A stretch of 64,000 bases of DNA from Nocardia salmonicida NBRC 13393 (GCF_001613085.1 NZ_BDBR01000031.1:80623-144622), one strand, 5' to 3'. Shown: positions 34,200 through 43,465, numbered from the stretch's first letter. Notes: generated by a model from the sequence alone, not told the origin. Translations and numbers: made by a program.

Positions 34200-34556
34200 T
34201 CAGTTGAAGCTGTCGCCGCAGGCGCAGGAGCCCGTGGCTTGCGGGTTGTCGATGGTGAAACCCTGCTTCTCGATGGTGTCGACGAAGTCGATCGAGGCGC
34301 CGTCGATGTACGGGGCGCTCATGCGGTCGACGGCCAGCTTCACGCCGGAGAACTCGACGACGATGTCACCGTCGAGGATGCGATCGTCGAAGAACAGCTG
34401 GTAGCGCAGACCGGCACAGCCACCGGGCTGCACGGCGATCCGCAGGGCAAGGTCGTCGCGACCCTCCTGGTCGAGCAGCGCCTTCGCCTTGATGGCGGCA
34501 GCGTCGGTCAACGTCGCACCGTGGGTCTCGGTGGCGGTCTCGTTCTGCACAGTCAT
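34200..34556 (-). CDS. erpA: Iron-sulfur cluster insertion protein (A-type, HesB/ErpA)
   Basis: The 118-residue protein is an A-type carrier that delivers Fe-S clusters to target proteins. The three conserved cysteines are in GGCAGLRY and the C-terminal GSCACGDSFN. It matches Rv2204c in length. The start ATG 34556 has AGGAG six bases upstream (on the minus strand); a GTG six bases earlier would put the start on top of that site. Clusters it delivers may include those of the Rieske protein and quinolinate or isoprenoid enzymes; this is inference. Confidence 0.94.
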   Translation of the reverse strand: MTVQNETATETHGATLTDAAAIKAKALLDQEGRDDLALRIAVQPGGCAGLRYQLFFDDRILDGDIVVEFSGVKLAVDRMSAPYIDGASIDFVDTIEKQGFTIDNPQATGSCACGDSFN

Positions 34557-34813
34557 GGACACTCCTAGTTCGACTCAGCCCGTCAACGGACCTCAGGTGC
34601 ACAGCGCACGACTGATTCCAACGCTGTCGCAGCAACTGCTATTCCTATTTTGCCACCCTCGGCGCAGCCAGTAGACGCCACCTGGGTGCTTGTGCCCACA
34701 CTACGCCCTGTGACGGCGTGATCTGTGTCCTAGCCCACGCGAGATGAGACCGGGCTCACCGCTGAGCGGACCGCATTTCCCGATGCTCGGCATCATCGAA
34801 TAGCCTGGTGAAC

Positions 34814-35470
34814 GTGAAATTGTTTCGTCGTGACGAGTCCAGCACCATCGACGAGTCCGTCGACCCGTCGGTGTCCGGCTCCGAACAGGCCGCCGCTACC
34901 GCTTCGACCACCCCCGGTAAGGGCAGGCCGACGCCGAAAAGGCGTGAGGCCGAAGGCAAGCGGCGCGGCCCGGTCGCGCCCGCCCCGCTGACCGCCAAGG
35001 AAGCCCGCGCCCGCCGCAAGGCTGTCAAGGGCACCAAACAGGACCGCAAGGTCGCCGCCGCCGACCGCCGCGCCGCCGTGCAGGACCGCCGCGCGCGCAT
35101 GCTGGCCGGCGAGGACAAGTACCTGCTGCCCCGCGATCAGGGCCCGGTCCGCGCGTACGTGCGCGATCTGGTGGACGCCCGCCGCAACCTGGTCGGGCTG
35201 TTCATGCCGATGGCGCTGGTGCTGATCCTGTCGATGTTCGTGGCCCCCGGCCTGCAGACCATCGTCACGCTCGCGATGCTGGTGATGATGGTCTTCATGA
35301 TCATCGAGGGCTTCGTCCTCGGCAAGATCGTGAGCAACCGGGTGATCGAACGCTTCCCCGACACCACCGATACCGGTTTCAAGCTCGGCTGGTACGCCTT
35401 CGTGCGCGCCTCCCAGATCCGCAAGATGCGCGCTCCGAAGCCCCGGGTCGGCCCCGGCGACGCGGTCTGA
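34814..35470 (+). CDS. DUF3043 membrane protein
   Basis: The 218-residue protein (Rv2203 type) starts MKLFRRDES, the usual start of DUF3043. It has a long basic cytoplasmic region rich in Lys, Arg and Ala (KEARARRKAVKGTKQDRK), then two membrane helices (LFMPMALVLILSMFV and TIVTLAMLVMMVFMIIEGF) and a basic C-terminal tail. DUF3043 proteins are conserved in actinobacteria next to erpA and cta genes; the function is unknown. GTG 34814 gives the family start; GTG 34808 is an alternative. A terminator hairpin follows. Confidence 0.87.
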   Translation: MKLFRRDESSTIDESVDPSVSGSEQAAATASTTPGKGRPTPKRREAEGKRRGPVAPAPLTAKEARARRKAVKGTKQDRKVAAADRRAAVQDRRARMLAGEDKYLLPRDQGPVRAYVRDLVDARRNLVGLFMPMALVLILSMFVAPGLQTIVTLAMLVMMVFMIIEGFVLGKIVSNRVIERFPDTTDTGFKLGWYAFVRASQIRKMRAPKPRVGPGDAV

Positions 35471-35487
35471 GTTCTTCCCGACTCCGC

Positions 35488-35521
35488 AATGCCGTCTCAT
35501 CCCTGCGGATGGGGCGGCATT
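35488..35521. terminator. Terminator between DUF3043 gene and small membrane protein gene
   Basis: AATGCCG pairs with CGGCATT, with an inner CATCC/GGATG pairing. It lies between two convergent genes. Confidence 0.7.
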
Positions 35522-35528
35522 CGCGCTT

Positions 35529-35696
35529 TCAGTGGTGAATGGGGCGGATGTAGTCGGCATAGCCCGCGATGGCCTCGAGCTCTGCGTCCATACGCTGGGC
35601 GTCACGGTCGATAATTCCGGTGGATCCGGCGGTGCCGCGACCGATCAGTACGGCGAGTCCGATGATGACGGCGAGGACGATCAGAAAAGTAAGCAT
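35529..35696 (-). CDS. Small hypothetical membrane protein
   Basis: A 55-residue protein made of one N-terminal membrane helix (MLTFLIVLAVIIGLAVLIGR) and a polar tail with acidic and His residues (ELEAIAGYADYIRPIHH). The stop is at 35529. The start is ATG 35696, with only a weak ribosome site. It lies between DUF3043 and the GlxA-type regulator, on the opposite strand to both. I keep it because the helix and coding bias are convincing; the function is unknown. Confidence 0.6.
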   Translation of the reverse strand: MLTFLIVLAVIIGLAVLIGRGTAGSTGIIDRDAQRMDAELEAIAGYADYIRPIHH

Positions 35697-35781
35697 GGCA
35701 GTAATTTTGCGCTCAATGATTTTCAGCCGAAAGTGGCTGTTACGACATTGTGCGTAAAGATTCAGCCAGATACGATGAGGC

Positions 35782-36735
35782 ATGCTCTCGAAGGTTGCCG
35801 TGGTCCTCAGCGACCGGCTCGCCATGTTCGAATTCGGCGTGGTCTGTGAGGTTTTCGGCCTCGACCGCACCGCCGACGGCCTGCCCGGCTTCGACTTCCG
35901 GGTCTGCGGCGCCGACCCCGGCAAGCCGCTGCGCTCCACCACCCCCGGCATCTCCGTCACCCCCGAGTTCGGCCTCGACCAACTCGTCGAAGCCGACCTG
36001 GTGGCCATCCCCGCCTCCCCGATCGACCAATACGACGACCGGGTGCTCGACGCGGTGCGCGGCGCCGCCGCCGCGGGCGCGACCGTGCTCACCGTCTGCT
36101 CGGGCGCCTTCCTGGCCGGTGCGGCGGGTCTGCTCGACGGCCGCAAATGCACCACCCACTGGCGTTATGTCGACCGACTCGCCGCGATGTTCCCCGAAGC
36201 CACCGTCGATCCCGATGTCCTGTTCGTCGACGAGGGCAACCTGATCACCAGCGCGGGCACCGCCGCGGGCATCGACGCCTGCCTGCACCTGGTCCGCCGC
36301 GAGATCGGCACCGCCGCCGCCAACGGCATCGCGCGCCGTATGGTCGTCCCGCCGCAGCGCGACGGCGGTCAGCGCCAGTTCATCGAACAGCCGGTCCCCG
36401 AGTGCAGCTCCATCGGTCTGTCCACCACCCTGGCGTGGCTCACCGAGAACCTCGCCCACCCGCACACCGTCGACGAACTCGCGGCCCGCTCCAGCATGTC
36501 CACCCGCACCTTCGCCCGCCGCTTCGCCGCCGAGACCGGCACCACCCCGGTCAAGTGGCTCACCACCCAGCGCGTCCTGTTCGCCAAGCACCTGCTCGAA
36601 ACCACCGACATGGCCCTGGAGCGGATCGCCGACGAGTCCGGCTTCGGCTCCGGTGCCCTCCTACGCCACCACTTCCAGCGCCAGGTCGGCCTCGCCCCCA
36701 CCGAATACCGTCGCCGCTTCGGCGCGGCCGGTTGA
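35782..36735 (+). CDS. GlxA-family transcriptional regulator (DJ-1/PfpI + AraC HTH)
   Basis: The 317-residue protein has an N-terminal class I glutamine amidotransferase-like (DJ-1/PfpI) domain with the nucleophile-elbow TVCSGAFLAGAAGLLDGR. A C-terminal AraC-type double helix-turn-helix follows (VDELAARSSMSTRTFARRF and ERIADESGFGSGALLRHHF). Members regulate catabolic genes; the amidotransferase-like domain senses a ligand. No adjacent catabolic operon is evident, though the downstream mycolyltransferase is close. The start ATG 35782 gives the family start MLSKVAVVL. Confidence 0.9.
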   Translation: MLSKVAVVLSDRLAMFEFGVVCEVFGLDRTADGLPGFDFRVCGADPGKPLRSTTPGISVTPEFGLDQLVEADLVAIPASPIDQYDDRVLDAVRGAAAAGATVLTVCSGAFLAGAAGLLDGRKCTTHWRYVDRLAAMFPEATVDPDVLFVDEGNLITSAGTAAGIDACLHLVRREIGTAAANGIARRMVVPPQRDGGQRQFIEQPVPECSSIGLSTTLAWLTENLAHPHTVDELAARSSMSTRTFARRFAAETGTTPVKWLTTQRVLFAKHLLETTDMALERIADESGFGSGALLRHHFQRQVGLAPTEYRRRFGAAG

Positions 36736-36862
36736 GCCGACGTTCACTCCCTGACGACGCTCGTCTCGACGGGGTTGGGGCGGTTCGGTGCGGCACTGCC
36801 GGGATGCTGTGAAGCCGCACAATCGGCTTGACTCGATCGGTGCAAACTGGTCGTCTAGCAGG

Positions 36863-37840
36863 GTGTTTCACGCTGGGTGGGGTAGTTTTCTTCGGCTGAG
36901 CAGAGCTCTCACGATCGCCGCGGCGGCCGTGGTCGTGTCGTCGGTCGGCACGTCCACGGCTGTCGCCGTGCCGATCGCGGCACCGGTGATGCGGACGCCC
37001 GCGGGCAGATTCGAGGATCTGATCGTTCCGTCGAGCATGGGCCCGATCAAGGTCCAGGTGCAGTGGGCGGCGCGCGGCGGCAGTTCCGCGCTGTATCTGC
37101 TCGACGGTCTGCGCGCCCCCGCCGACCACAGCCAGTGGACCACCGACACCGACGCACTGCGCCAATTCGCCGGTGACGACGTCACCCTGGTGTTGCCGGT
37201 CGGCGGCAACTCCAGCTTCTACACCGACTGGTACCGGCCGAGCAGCACCAATGGTCAATCGACGACCTACAAGTGGGAAACGTTCCTCACCCGCGAACTG
37301 CCCGACTTCCTGGCCGGATACGGCGTCTCCCGCACGAACAACGGCATCGTCGGCGTCTCCATGGGCGGCAATGCCGCCATGACACTGGCCGCCCACCATC
37401 GTGACCAGTTCCGCTTCGCCGGATCGTTCTCCGGGTTCCTCAACCCGGCGGCCCCGATGTGGAACCAGGTGATGCGCGCGGCCATGTTCGATGAGGGTCG
37501 CTTCAACATCGATGACATGTGGGGCGCCGCGGGCGATCCCGCGTGGAATCGCAACGACGCCATCGTCCAGGCCGAACTGCTGCGCGGCCTACCGCTGTAC
37601 GTGACCAGCGGCAACGGTGTCCCCGGCCCCCTCGACCTCCCGAGCGGCGTCGGTAACACGGTCAACGCGGCAGCGATCGAGGCCTTCGCCGTGGTCACGG
37701 CGAGCACCTTTCGCGACCGCACCGCCGCCCTCGGTATCCCCGCCCGCGTCGACTTCACCAACGGCACCCACACCTGGCCGTACTGGCAACAGTCGCTCGC
37801 TACCGCCCGCCCGATGATCCTGGAAGCTCTTTCCGCCTGA
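36863..37840 (+). CDS. Antigen 85-family mycolyltransferase / esterase
   Basis: The 325-residue protein has a signal-type N terminus (LTIAAAAVVVSSVGTS). The alpha/beta-hydrolase fold includes the nucleophile elbow GVSMGGNAA and the substrate-binding GGNSSFYTDWY. TNGTHTWPYWQQS carries the catalytic His. Members transfer mycolic acids between trehalose monomycolate and arabinogalactan or trehalose. This supports assignment to the Mycobacteriales. The GTG 36863 start is uncertain; no strong ribosome site is visible and earlier in-frame starts exist. The secretion signal needs residues upstream of the hydrophobic core, which this start provides. Confidence 0.9.
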   Translation: MFHAGWGSFLRLSRALTIAAAAVVVSSVGTSTAVAVPIAAPVMRTPAGRFEDLIVPSSMGPIKVQVQWAARGGSSALYLLDGLRAPADHSQWTTDTDALRQFAGDDVTLVLPVGGNSSFYTDWYRPSSTNGQSTTYKWETFLTRELPDFLAGYGVSRTNNGIVGVSMGGNAAMTLAAHHRDQFRFAGSFSGFLNPAAPMWNQVMRAAMFDEGRFNIDDMWGAAGDPAWNRNDAIVQAELLRGLPLYVTSGNGVPGPLDLPSGVGNTVNAAAIEAFAVVTASTFRDRTAALGIPARVDFTNGTHTWPYWQQSLATARPMILEALSA

Positions 37841-37877
37841 TGTTCCTGCGACATCAGTGGGCGGCTACGGTGCTCGG

Positions 37878-38399
37878 ATGTCCACTCGCATCCTCGTTCT
37901 CGGCGGTGCGCGGTCCGGCAAGTCGGCCTATGCCGAGGCCCTGCTGACCGACGCGCCCGCGGTTCGTTATCTGGCTACCGCTGTTCTCGACGCCGCCGAT
38001 CTCGACTTCGCCGACCGGATCGCCGTCCACCGCGATCGTCGTCCCGCGCACTGGACCACCGTCGAGAACACCGAACCCGCAACGGTTCTCGCCACCGAGG
38101 CTCCCGCGACACTGCTCGACGACATCGGCACCTGGATCACTGCCCGCCTCGATGCCCGCATGGCGTGGGATGCTCCGCGCGGCACCGTGGCCCCGGACTG
38201 CGACGAGCTCGTCGCGGCCGTCGCGGCGTATCGGCAGCGGCTGGTGATCGTATCTCCCGAGGTCGGGATGGGCGTCATCCCCGCGACCCGCTCGGGGCGG
38301 CTGTTCCGCGACGAGATCGGCACCCTCAACCAGCGTCTCGCGCAGGCCTGTGATGAGGCGTATCTCATCGTCGCCGGGCTGCCGATTCGATTGAAATGA
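37878..38399 (+). CDS. cobU: Adenosylcobinamide kinase / adenosylcobinamide-phosphate guanylyltransferase
   Basis: CobU phosphorylates adenosylcobinamide and attaches GMP in the late cobalamin pathway. The 173-residue protein begins TRILVLGGARSGKSAYAE with its P-loop. It has the guanylylation-His region RIAVHRDRRPAHW and VIVSPEVGMGVIP. The start ATG 37878 gives MSTRILVLGG. cobT and cobS follow, making the nucleotide-loop assembly set. Only 37 bases separate it from the mycolyltransferase, too short for a cobalamin riboswitch. Confidence 0.94.
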   Translation: MSTRILVLGGARSGKSAYAEALLTDAPAVRYLATAVLDAADLDFADRIAVHRDRRPAHWTTVENTEPATVLATEAPATLLDDIGTWITARLDARMAWDAPRGTVAPDCDELVAAVAAYRQRLVIVSPEVGMGVIPATRSGRLFRDEIGTLNQRLAQACDEAYLIVAGLPIRLK

Positions 38400-38480
38400 G
38401 CCGGGTCGGTCGGCGCCGCGCACCGGGATCCGGGCAAGATGAGCGTCGAACACCACGTACCACCTCCGAAAGGCTTGCCA

Positions 38481-39554
38481 GTGACTCACGGATTCGACCC
38501 GGTCGCGGCCCCGGACGCGCAGGTGCGCGCGGCGGCCGAGCAGCGCCAGACGCAGCTCACCAAACCGGCCGGATCGCTGGGACGGCTCGAGGAACTCGGC
38601 AACTGGGTCGCCGCGTGCCAGGGAGTGTGCCCGCCAGCGCAGTTCGAACGCGCCAGGGTAGTGCTGTTCGCGGGCGATCACGGCGTGGCCGAGCATGGCG
38701 TTTCGGCGTACCCGAGTGAGGTCACCGCGCAGATGGTGGCCAATTTCCTGGCGGGCGGCGCGGCCGTGAACGCACTGGCCGCCGTGGCGGGCGCGACCGT
38801 GCGGGTCGTCGATATCGCCGTCGACGGCGACACCGAGCCTTCGGTGTCCCAGCACAAGGTGCGCCGCGCGAGCGGTTCGATCGACCGCGAGGACGCCCTC
38901 ACCGAGGCCGAGGTCACCGCCGCGCTGGCCGCGGGCCGCGCGATCGCCGACGAGGAGATCGACACGGGCGCCGACCTGCTCATCGCCGGTGACATGGGTA
39001 TCGGCAACACCACCCCCGCCACCGTTCTCATCGCCATCCTCACCGGCACCGAACCCGTCGCCGCCGTCGGCCGCGGCACCGGCGTCGACGACCAGGGCTG
39101 GATTCGCAAGGTCGCCGCGATCCGCGACGGCATGCGCCGCGCCCGCCCGGTGGCCACCGACCCCGTCGACCTGCTCCGCGTCGCCGCGGGCGCCGACTTC
39201 GCCGCCATGGCCGGTTTCCTCGCCCAAGCCGCCGTCCGCCGCACCCCCGTCCTGCTCGACGGCGTCGTGGTGACCGCCGCCGCCCTGGTCGCCGAAGACC
39301 TCGCCGCGGGCGCGAAAGCCTGGTGGCTGCCTGCCCACCGCTCCACCGAACCCGCCCACGACCTGGCCTTGAAGCACCTGCGCCTGACCCCGCTGATCGA
39401 CCTGGAGATGCGCCTCGGCGAAGGCTCCGGCGCCCTCACCGCGCTGCCGATCCTGCGGGCCGCCGTCGCCACCCTCGCCGAGATGTCGACCTTCGCCGAC
39501 GCGGGCGTGAGCACCTCGGCCGAGGAATCGGACACCGTCGACCTGGCCAAGTGA
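38481..39554 (+). CDS. cobT: Nicotinate-nucleotide:dimethylbenzimidazole phosphoribosyltransferase
   Basis: CobT makes alpha-ribazole phosphate, the lower ligand precursor of cobalamin. The 357-residue enzyme has QTQLTKPAGSLGRLEEL, LFAGDHGVAEHGVSAYP, AGDMGIGNTTPATVL and MRLGEGSGALTALP with the catalytic Glu region. The GTG at 38481 is preceded by GAAAGG and gives the family start VTHGFDPV; a longer start adds an unconserved tail. It is followed by cobS 25 bases later. Confidence 0.95.
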   Translation: MTHGFDPVAAPDAQVRAAAEQRQTQLTKPAGSLGRLEELGNWVAACQGVCPPAQFERARVVLFAGDHGVAEHGVSAYPSEVTAQMVANFLAGGAAVNALAAVAGATVRVVDIAVDGDTEPSVSQHKVRRASGSIDREDALTEAEVTAALAAGRAIADEEIDTGADLLIAGDMGIGNTTPATVLIAILTGTEPVAAVGRGTGVDDQGWIRKVAAIRDGMRRARPVATDPVDLLRVAAGADFAAMAGFLAQAAVRRTPVLLDGVVVTAAALVAEDLAAGAKAWWLPAHRSTEPAHDLALKHLRLTPLIDLEMRLGEGSGALTALPILRAAVATLAEMSTFADAGVSTSAEESDTVDLAK

Positions 39555-39579
39555 GCGAACCGAACGTGGGCGGATCCTC

Positions 39580-40329
39580 GTGAACGCGCTACGGCTGGCC
39601 GTCTCCTGGCTGACCGTCGTCCCGGTCCGAGGCCCGGCGGCGGTCGACCGGCGCACAGCAGGCCACGCGATCACGCTCGCCCCGGTGATCGGCCTCGCAC
39701 TCGGGGCCTGCGCGGCCGCTGCCCTCTGGCTGCTGGTCAGCGCGGGTCTGACCACCCTGCTCGCAGGTCTGCTCGTCGTCGGCCTCCTCGCGCTGCTCAC
39801 CCGAGGCATGCATCTCGACGGCTTGGCCGACACCGTCGACGGCCTCGGCAGCTACGGCCCGCCCCAGCGCGCCCGCGAGATCATGAAGTCCGGCGGTGCC
39901 GGCCCGTTCGGCGTCGCCGCTCTCGTTTTCGCCGTCGCCATCCAATCGGTCGCGGTCGCAACGCTGGCCGATCAGCACCGCTGGCTCGCGATCGTCCTCG
40001 CCGTCGCCGCAGGCCGGGTCGCCGTCGTCCTCGCCTGCCGCACCGGCATCCCCGCCGCCCCCGACGCGGGTTTCGGCGCATTGGTCGCGGGCACTCAGCC
40101 GCGCACCGCGGTGTTGATCTGGTCGGCGCCGGTCGTGATCACCGCTGTCTGGGCGGTACCAGACAACCTCTGGCTCGGCCCGCTTGTGCTGATCGCCGCC
40201 CTCGCGCTGACCGTCGCGGTCACCCGCCACTGCGTCCGGCGTTTCGAGGGCCTCTCCGGCGATATTCTCGGCACTGTCGTGGAAATCACGGTTTCGATTG
40301 CCGCAGTAGGCTTCTCACTGGAGTTATAG
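39580..40329 (+). CDS. cobS: Adenosylcobinamide-GDP ribazoletransferase
   Basis: CobS joins adenosylcobinamide-GDP to alpha-ribazole at the membrane to finish cobalamin. The 249-residue protein has several membrane helices and the catalytic LLTRGMHLDGLADTVDGLG plus MKSGGAGPFGVAAL. A GTG start at 39580 follows GGATCCTC. The set cobU-cobT-cobS covers the nucleotide-loop steps; corrin-ring genes are elsewhere. No riboswitch was seen upstream. Confidence 0.95.
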   Translation: MNALRLAVSWLTVVPVRGPAAVDRRTAGHAITLAPVIGLALGACAAAALWLLVSAGLTTLLAGLLVVGLLALLTRGMHLDGLADTVDGLGSYGPPQRAREIMKSGGAGPFGVAALVFAVAIQSVAVATLADQHRWLAIVLAVAAGRVAVVLACRTGIPAAPDAGFGALVAGTQPRTAVLIWSAPVVITAVWAVPDNLWLGPLVLIAALALTVAVTRHCVRRFEGLSGDILGTVVEITVSIAAVGFSLEL

Positions 40330-40462
40330 CTGCTCGCACGGTTACAGCAAACTCGGACTGGTCACAAGTCCAAGATATCGGCGATTGTGTGCTCCCACAG
40401 ACCGTCCGGTCAACGGTACTCGGGTGCGTCGCCAGCACACCGGTGGCAATACAGTGGACCGC

Positions 40463-41176
40463 ATGTCATCCGAGCGCCTCTACTTCCGCCAGCTGCTGTC
40501 CGGCCGGGACTACGCCGTCGGCGATCCGATCGCCACGCAGATGCGCAACTTCGCGTATCTGATCGGCGACCGGGAGACCGGCGAGACCCTCCTGGTCGAC
40601 CCCGCCTACCAGGCAGCCGACCTCGTCGACGTCGCGGAGGCCGACGGCATGCGCGTGTCCGGCGTGCTCGCCACCCATCACCATCCCGACCATGTCGGTG
40701 GCACCATGCTCGGTTTCACCCTCGGCGGTGTGGCCGAACTGCTCGAGAAGACCAACGTCCCGGTGCACGTCAACAAGCACGAACTCGAGTGGGTCGCCCA
40801 GACCACCGGCATCGCCCCCGGCGACCTGACCGGCCACGACCACGGCGACAAGGTGACGGTCGGCGCGTTCGACATCGAGTTACTCCACACGCCCGGCCAC
40901 ACGCCGGGCAGTCAGTGCTTCCTGTTCGACGGCCGCCTCATCTCCGGCGACACCCTGTTCGTCGACGGCTGCGGCCGCACCGACTTCCCCGGCGGCGACT
41001 CCGACGAGATGTTCCGCAGCCTGCGCCGACTCGCCGCCCTCGACGGCAACCCGGTCGTCTACCCCGGCCACTGGTACTCCGAAGCGCCGAGCGGCGCACT
41101 GGCCTCCCTGCGTGACAGCAACTACGTCCTGCGCCCGAAGTCCCTGGGCGAGTGGCAAGCACTGATGCCGGGCTAG
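40463..41176 (+). CDS. MBL-fold metallo-hydrolase (glyoxalase II-like)
   Basis: The 237-residue protein has the metallo-beta-lactamase metal motif THHHPDHVGG, the Asp/His sites LLHTPGHTPGSQ and SGDTLFVDGCGRTDFPGG and the final His in VYPGHWYS. It resembles hydroxyacylglutathione hydrolase and the sulfur-dioxygenase group; mycothiol-linked substrates are possible in this lineage. It starts at ATG 40463 (a GTG nine bases upstream is possible). It lies between cobS and the convergent ilvE. Confidence 0.9.
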   Translation: MSSERLYFRQLLSGRDYAVGDPIATQMRNFAYLIGDRETGETLLVDPAYQAADLVDVAEADGMRVSGVLATHHHPDHVGGTMLGFTLGGVAELLEKTNVPVHVNKHELEWVAQTTGIAPGDLTGHDHGDKVTVGAFDIELLHTPGHTPGSQCFLFDGRLISGDTLFVDGCGRTDFPGGDSDEMFRSLRRLAALDGNPVVYPGHWYSEAPSGALASLRDSNYVLRPKSLGEWQALMPG

Positions 41177-41184
41177 CCCCGAAG

Positions 41185-41209
41185 GGGCCCGCCCGAGCGC
41201 CAGCGCTCC
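41185..41209 (-). repeat. 3'-adjacent hairpin element, shorter variant (copy 3)
   Basis: Minus-strand sequence with GGAGCGCTGGCGCTC begins 3 bases after the ilvE stop. It shares the GAGCG-CGCTC core with the copies after aroG and ctaF. Confidence 0.45.
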
Positions 41210-41212
41210 GGG

Positions 41213-42310
41213 TCAGAGCGTCCGCATCCATCCGTGGGTGTCGGCGAACGTGCCGCGCTGGATTCCGGTCAACGTGTCGCGCAGCGCCATCGTCACCTCA
41301 CCGGGTTCCCCACCGCCGATGGTGAATTCACCGTCACCGGACTTCACCCAGCCGACCGGCGTGATCACCGCGGCGGTCCCGCACGCGAAGACCTCACTGA
41401 TCTCACCGGATTCGGCGCCCTTGCGCCATTCCTCCACCGAGATCTTGCGCTCCTCCACCGGGTAGCCGGAATCGGCGGCCAGGGTGAGCAACGAGTCGCG
41501 GGTGATACCGGGCAGCAGCGAACCGGACAGTTCGGGAGTCACCAGGCGTGCTTCGGAGCCGGTGCCGAACACGAAGAACAGGTTGTTGGTGCCCATCTCC
41601 TCGACGTAGCGACGCTCGCAGGCATCCAGCCAGACAACCTGGTCACAACCCTGGTCGGTGGCCTGCGCCTGCGCGAGCAGCGACGAGGCGTAGTTGCCCG
41701 CCACCTTCGCCTCGCCGGTGCCGCCGGGGGCCGCGCGCACATATTCGGTCGACAGCCACACCCGCACCGGCTTCACACCGCGCGGGAAGTAGGCGCCGGC
41801 GGGCGAGGCGAGCAGCAGGTACTTGTACGCCGAGGCAGGCTTCACGCCGAGGCCCGCTTCGGTGGAGAACATGAACGGCCGCAAGTACAGCGAGTCCTCG
41901 CCCCCGGCGGCAGGCACCCAGTCGGCGTCGACGTCGAGCAGCTGGCGCACGGATTCGATGAACAGTTCCTCGGGTAGCTCCGCCATCGCCATGCGCGCGG
42001 CCGAGCGGCGGAAGCGCGCGGCGTTGGCATCGATGCGGAAGGTCGCGATCTCGCCGTCGGGCTGGCGGTAGGCCTTGAGCCCTTCGAAGATCGCCTGACC
42101 GTAGTGGAACACCATCGTCGCCGGGTCCATCGAGAGCGGGCCGTACGGTTCGACGCGCGCGTTGCCCCACTGGCCGTCGGCATAGTCGATCGAGACCATG
42201 TGATCGGTGAAGAACCGTCCGAAACCGGGGGCCGCCAGTACCTCTGTCCGCTGCTGCGCCGAAATGGGCGCGGGGTGCGGAATACGGGTGAACTGTGCGG
42301 CGACTGTCAT
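41213..42310 (-). CDS. ilvE: Branched-chain amino acid aminotransferase
   Basis: IlvE transfers amino groups between branched-chain keto acids and glutamate, using pyridoxal phosphate. The 365-residue protein has the fold-type IV pattern: VFHYGQAIFEGLKAYR, the Schiff-base lysine K202 in GEAKVAGNYASSLLAQ, VEEMGTNNLFFV and GITRDSLLTLA. It corresponds to Rv2210c. The gene is downstream of gcvT on the same strand with a 54-base gap containing a weak CCCCC/GGGGG hairpin, so coupling is uncertain. Confidence 0.96.
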   Translation of the reverse strand: MTVAAQFTRIPHPAPISAQQRTEVLAAPGFGRFFTDHMVSIDYADGQWGNARVEPYGPLSMDPATMVFHYGQAIFEGLKAYRQPDGEIATFRIDANAARFRRSAARMAMAELPEELFIESVRQLLDVDADWVPAAGGEDSLYLRPFMFSTEAGLGVKPASAYKYLLLASPAGAYFPRGVKPVRVWLSTEYVRAAPGGTGEAKVAGNYASSLLAQAQATDQGCDQVVWLDACERRYVEEMGTNNLFFVFGTGSEARLVTPELSGSLLPGITRDSLLTLAADSGYPVEERKISVEEWRKGAESGEISEVFACGTAAVITPVGWVKSGDGEFTIGGGEPGEVTMALRDTLTGIQRGTFADTHGWMRTL

Positions 42311-42364
42311 GGTGCGATCCTATCCGGGCAGATTCGGTGCTGTCTCGCCCCCACTACGGGGGAG

Positions 42365-43465
42365 TTACTTGGTCTTGGTGTCGACGAACGGCGGCTTCAC
42401 GACCGCGGCGCGCAGCTTGCGTCCGCGCACGTCGACCTCCACCTCGTCGCCGGGTTCCAGCTTCGCGTCGGTGTCGAGCAGCGCCAGCGCGATGCCGACC
42501 TTCAGCGATGGTGAGAACGTCCCCGAGGTGGTCTCGCCGACCGGCGCGCCATCGCGCAGCACCGTCTGGCCTTGGCGCAGCACGCCGCGATCCAGCGCTC
42601 TGAGCCCCATCAGCGTGCGGCGTGGGCCGTCGGCCTTCTCCTGCTCGAGTGCGGCCTTGCCCCAGAATTCCGGCTTCTTCCAGCCGACGGCCCACCCGGT
42701 GCGGGCCTGGTTCGGGGTGATGTCGAGGGAGAGTTCGTGCCCGTGCAGCGGGTAGCCCATCTCGGTGCGCAGGGTGTCGCGCGCGCCGAGTCCGGCCGCC
42801 TGGCCACCGGCCGCCTCGACCTCGGTGATCAGCGCCCGGAACACCGGCTCCGCGTCCGCCCACTTCGGCAGCAGCTCGTAGCCGTGCTCACCGGTGTAAC
42901 CGGTGCGGCACACACGCACCGGGCGGCCCTCCCACTCGGCGTCGGCGTAGGCCATGTACTCCATCTCGGTGGGCAGGCCGAGGGCGGTCAGCACCTCGGT
43001 GGCCTTCGGGCCCTGCACCGCGAACACCGCGTAGTCGCGATGCTGGTCGGTCACCGTGATCCCCGCGGGCGCCACCTTCCGCAACTCCGCGACGACCGCC
43101 GCCGTGTTCGCCGCGTTCGGCACGAGGAACACCTCGTCGTCGCCGACGTAGTAGGCGATCAGGTCATCGATCACGCCGCCGTCTTCGGCACAGCACAGTG
43201 TGTACTGGGCCTTTCCCGGCCGGATCCGGCCCAGATCGTTGGTCAATGCCGAGTTCACGAACGCCGCGGCGCCGGGTCCCGACACCGTCGCCTTGCCCAG
43301 ATGGCTCACATCGAACAGCCCGACCGTGGTGCGGACCGCAGTGTGCTCGCCGACCGTGCCGCCGTACTGCACCGGCATCTCCCACCCGCCGAACGGCGCG
43401 AAGGTGGCTCCGAGCTCGACATGTACGGCGTGGATGGGGCCCTCGAGCAGCGCGGTGTCGGTCAT
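42365..43465 (-). CDS. gcvT: Glycine cleavage system T protein (aminomethyltransferase)
   Basis: GcvT moves the aminomethyl group of the H-protein lipoyl arm to tetrahydrofolate, releasing ammonia. The 366-residue protein has LGATFAPFGGWEMPVQYGG, LFDVSHLGKATVSGPGAA, TGYTGEHGYELL and LGARDTLRTEMGYPLHGHE. It starts at ATG 43465 (MTDTALLEGP). It corresponds to Rv2211c. The other glycine-cleavage proteins are not in the window, so only this subunit is visible. Confidence 0.95.
   Translation of the reverse strand: MTDTALLEGPIHAVHVELGATFAPFGGWEMPVQYGGTVGEHTAVRTTVGLFDVSHLGKATVSGPGAAAFVNSALTNDLGRIRPGKAQYTLCCAEDGGVIDDLIAYYVGDDEVFLVPNAANTAAVVAELRKVAPAGITVTDQHRDYAVFAVQGPKATEVLTALGLPTEMEYMAYADAEWEGRPVRVCRTGYTGEHGYELLPKWADAEPVFRALITEVEAAGGQAAGLGARDTLRTEMGYPLHGHELSLDITPNQARTGWAVGWKKPEFWGKAALEQEKADGPRRTLMGLRALDRGVLRQGQTVLRDGAPVGETTSGTFSPSLKVGIALALLDTDAKLEPGDEVEVDVRGRKLRAAVVKPPFVDTKTK

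Noticed and set aside
37841..37877. Possible cobalamin riboswitch before cobU
   Set aside because: The gap is only 37 bases, too short for the element, and the B12-box consensus is absent.
42348..42362. CCCCC/GGGGG hairpin between gcvT and ilvE as a terminator
   Set aside because: The stem is only 5 bp with no T-run; read-through between the two genes is quite possible.
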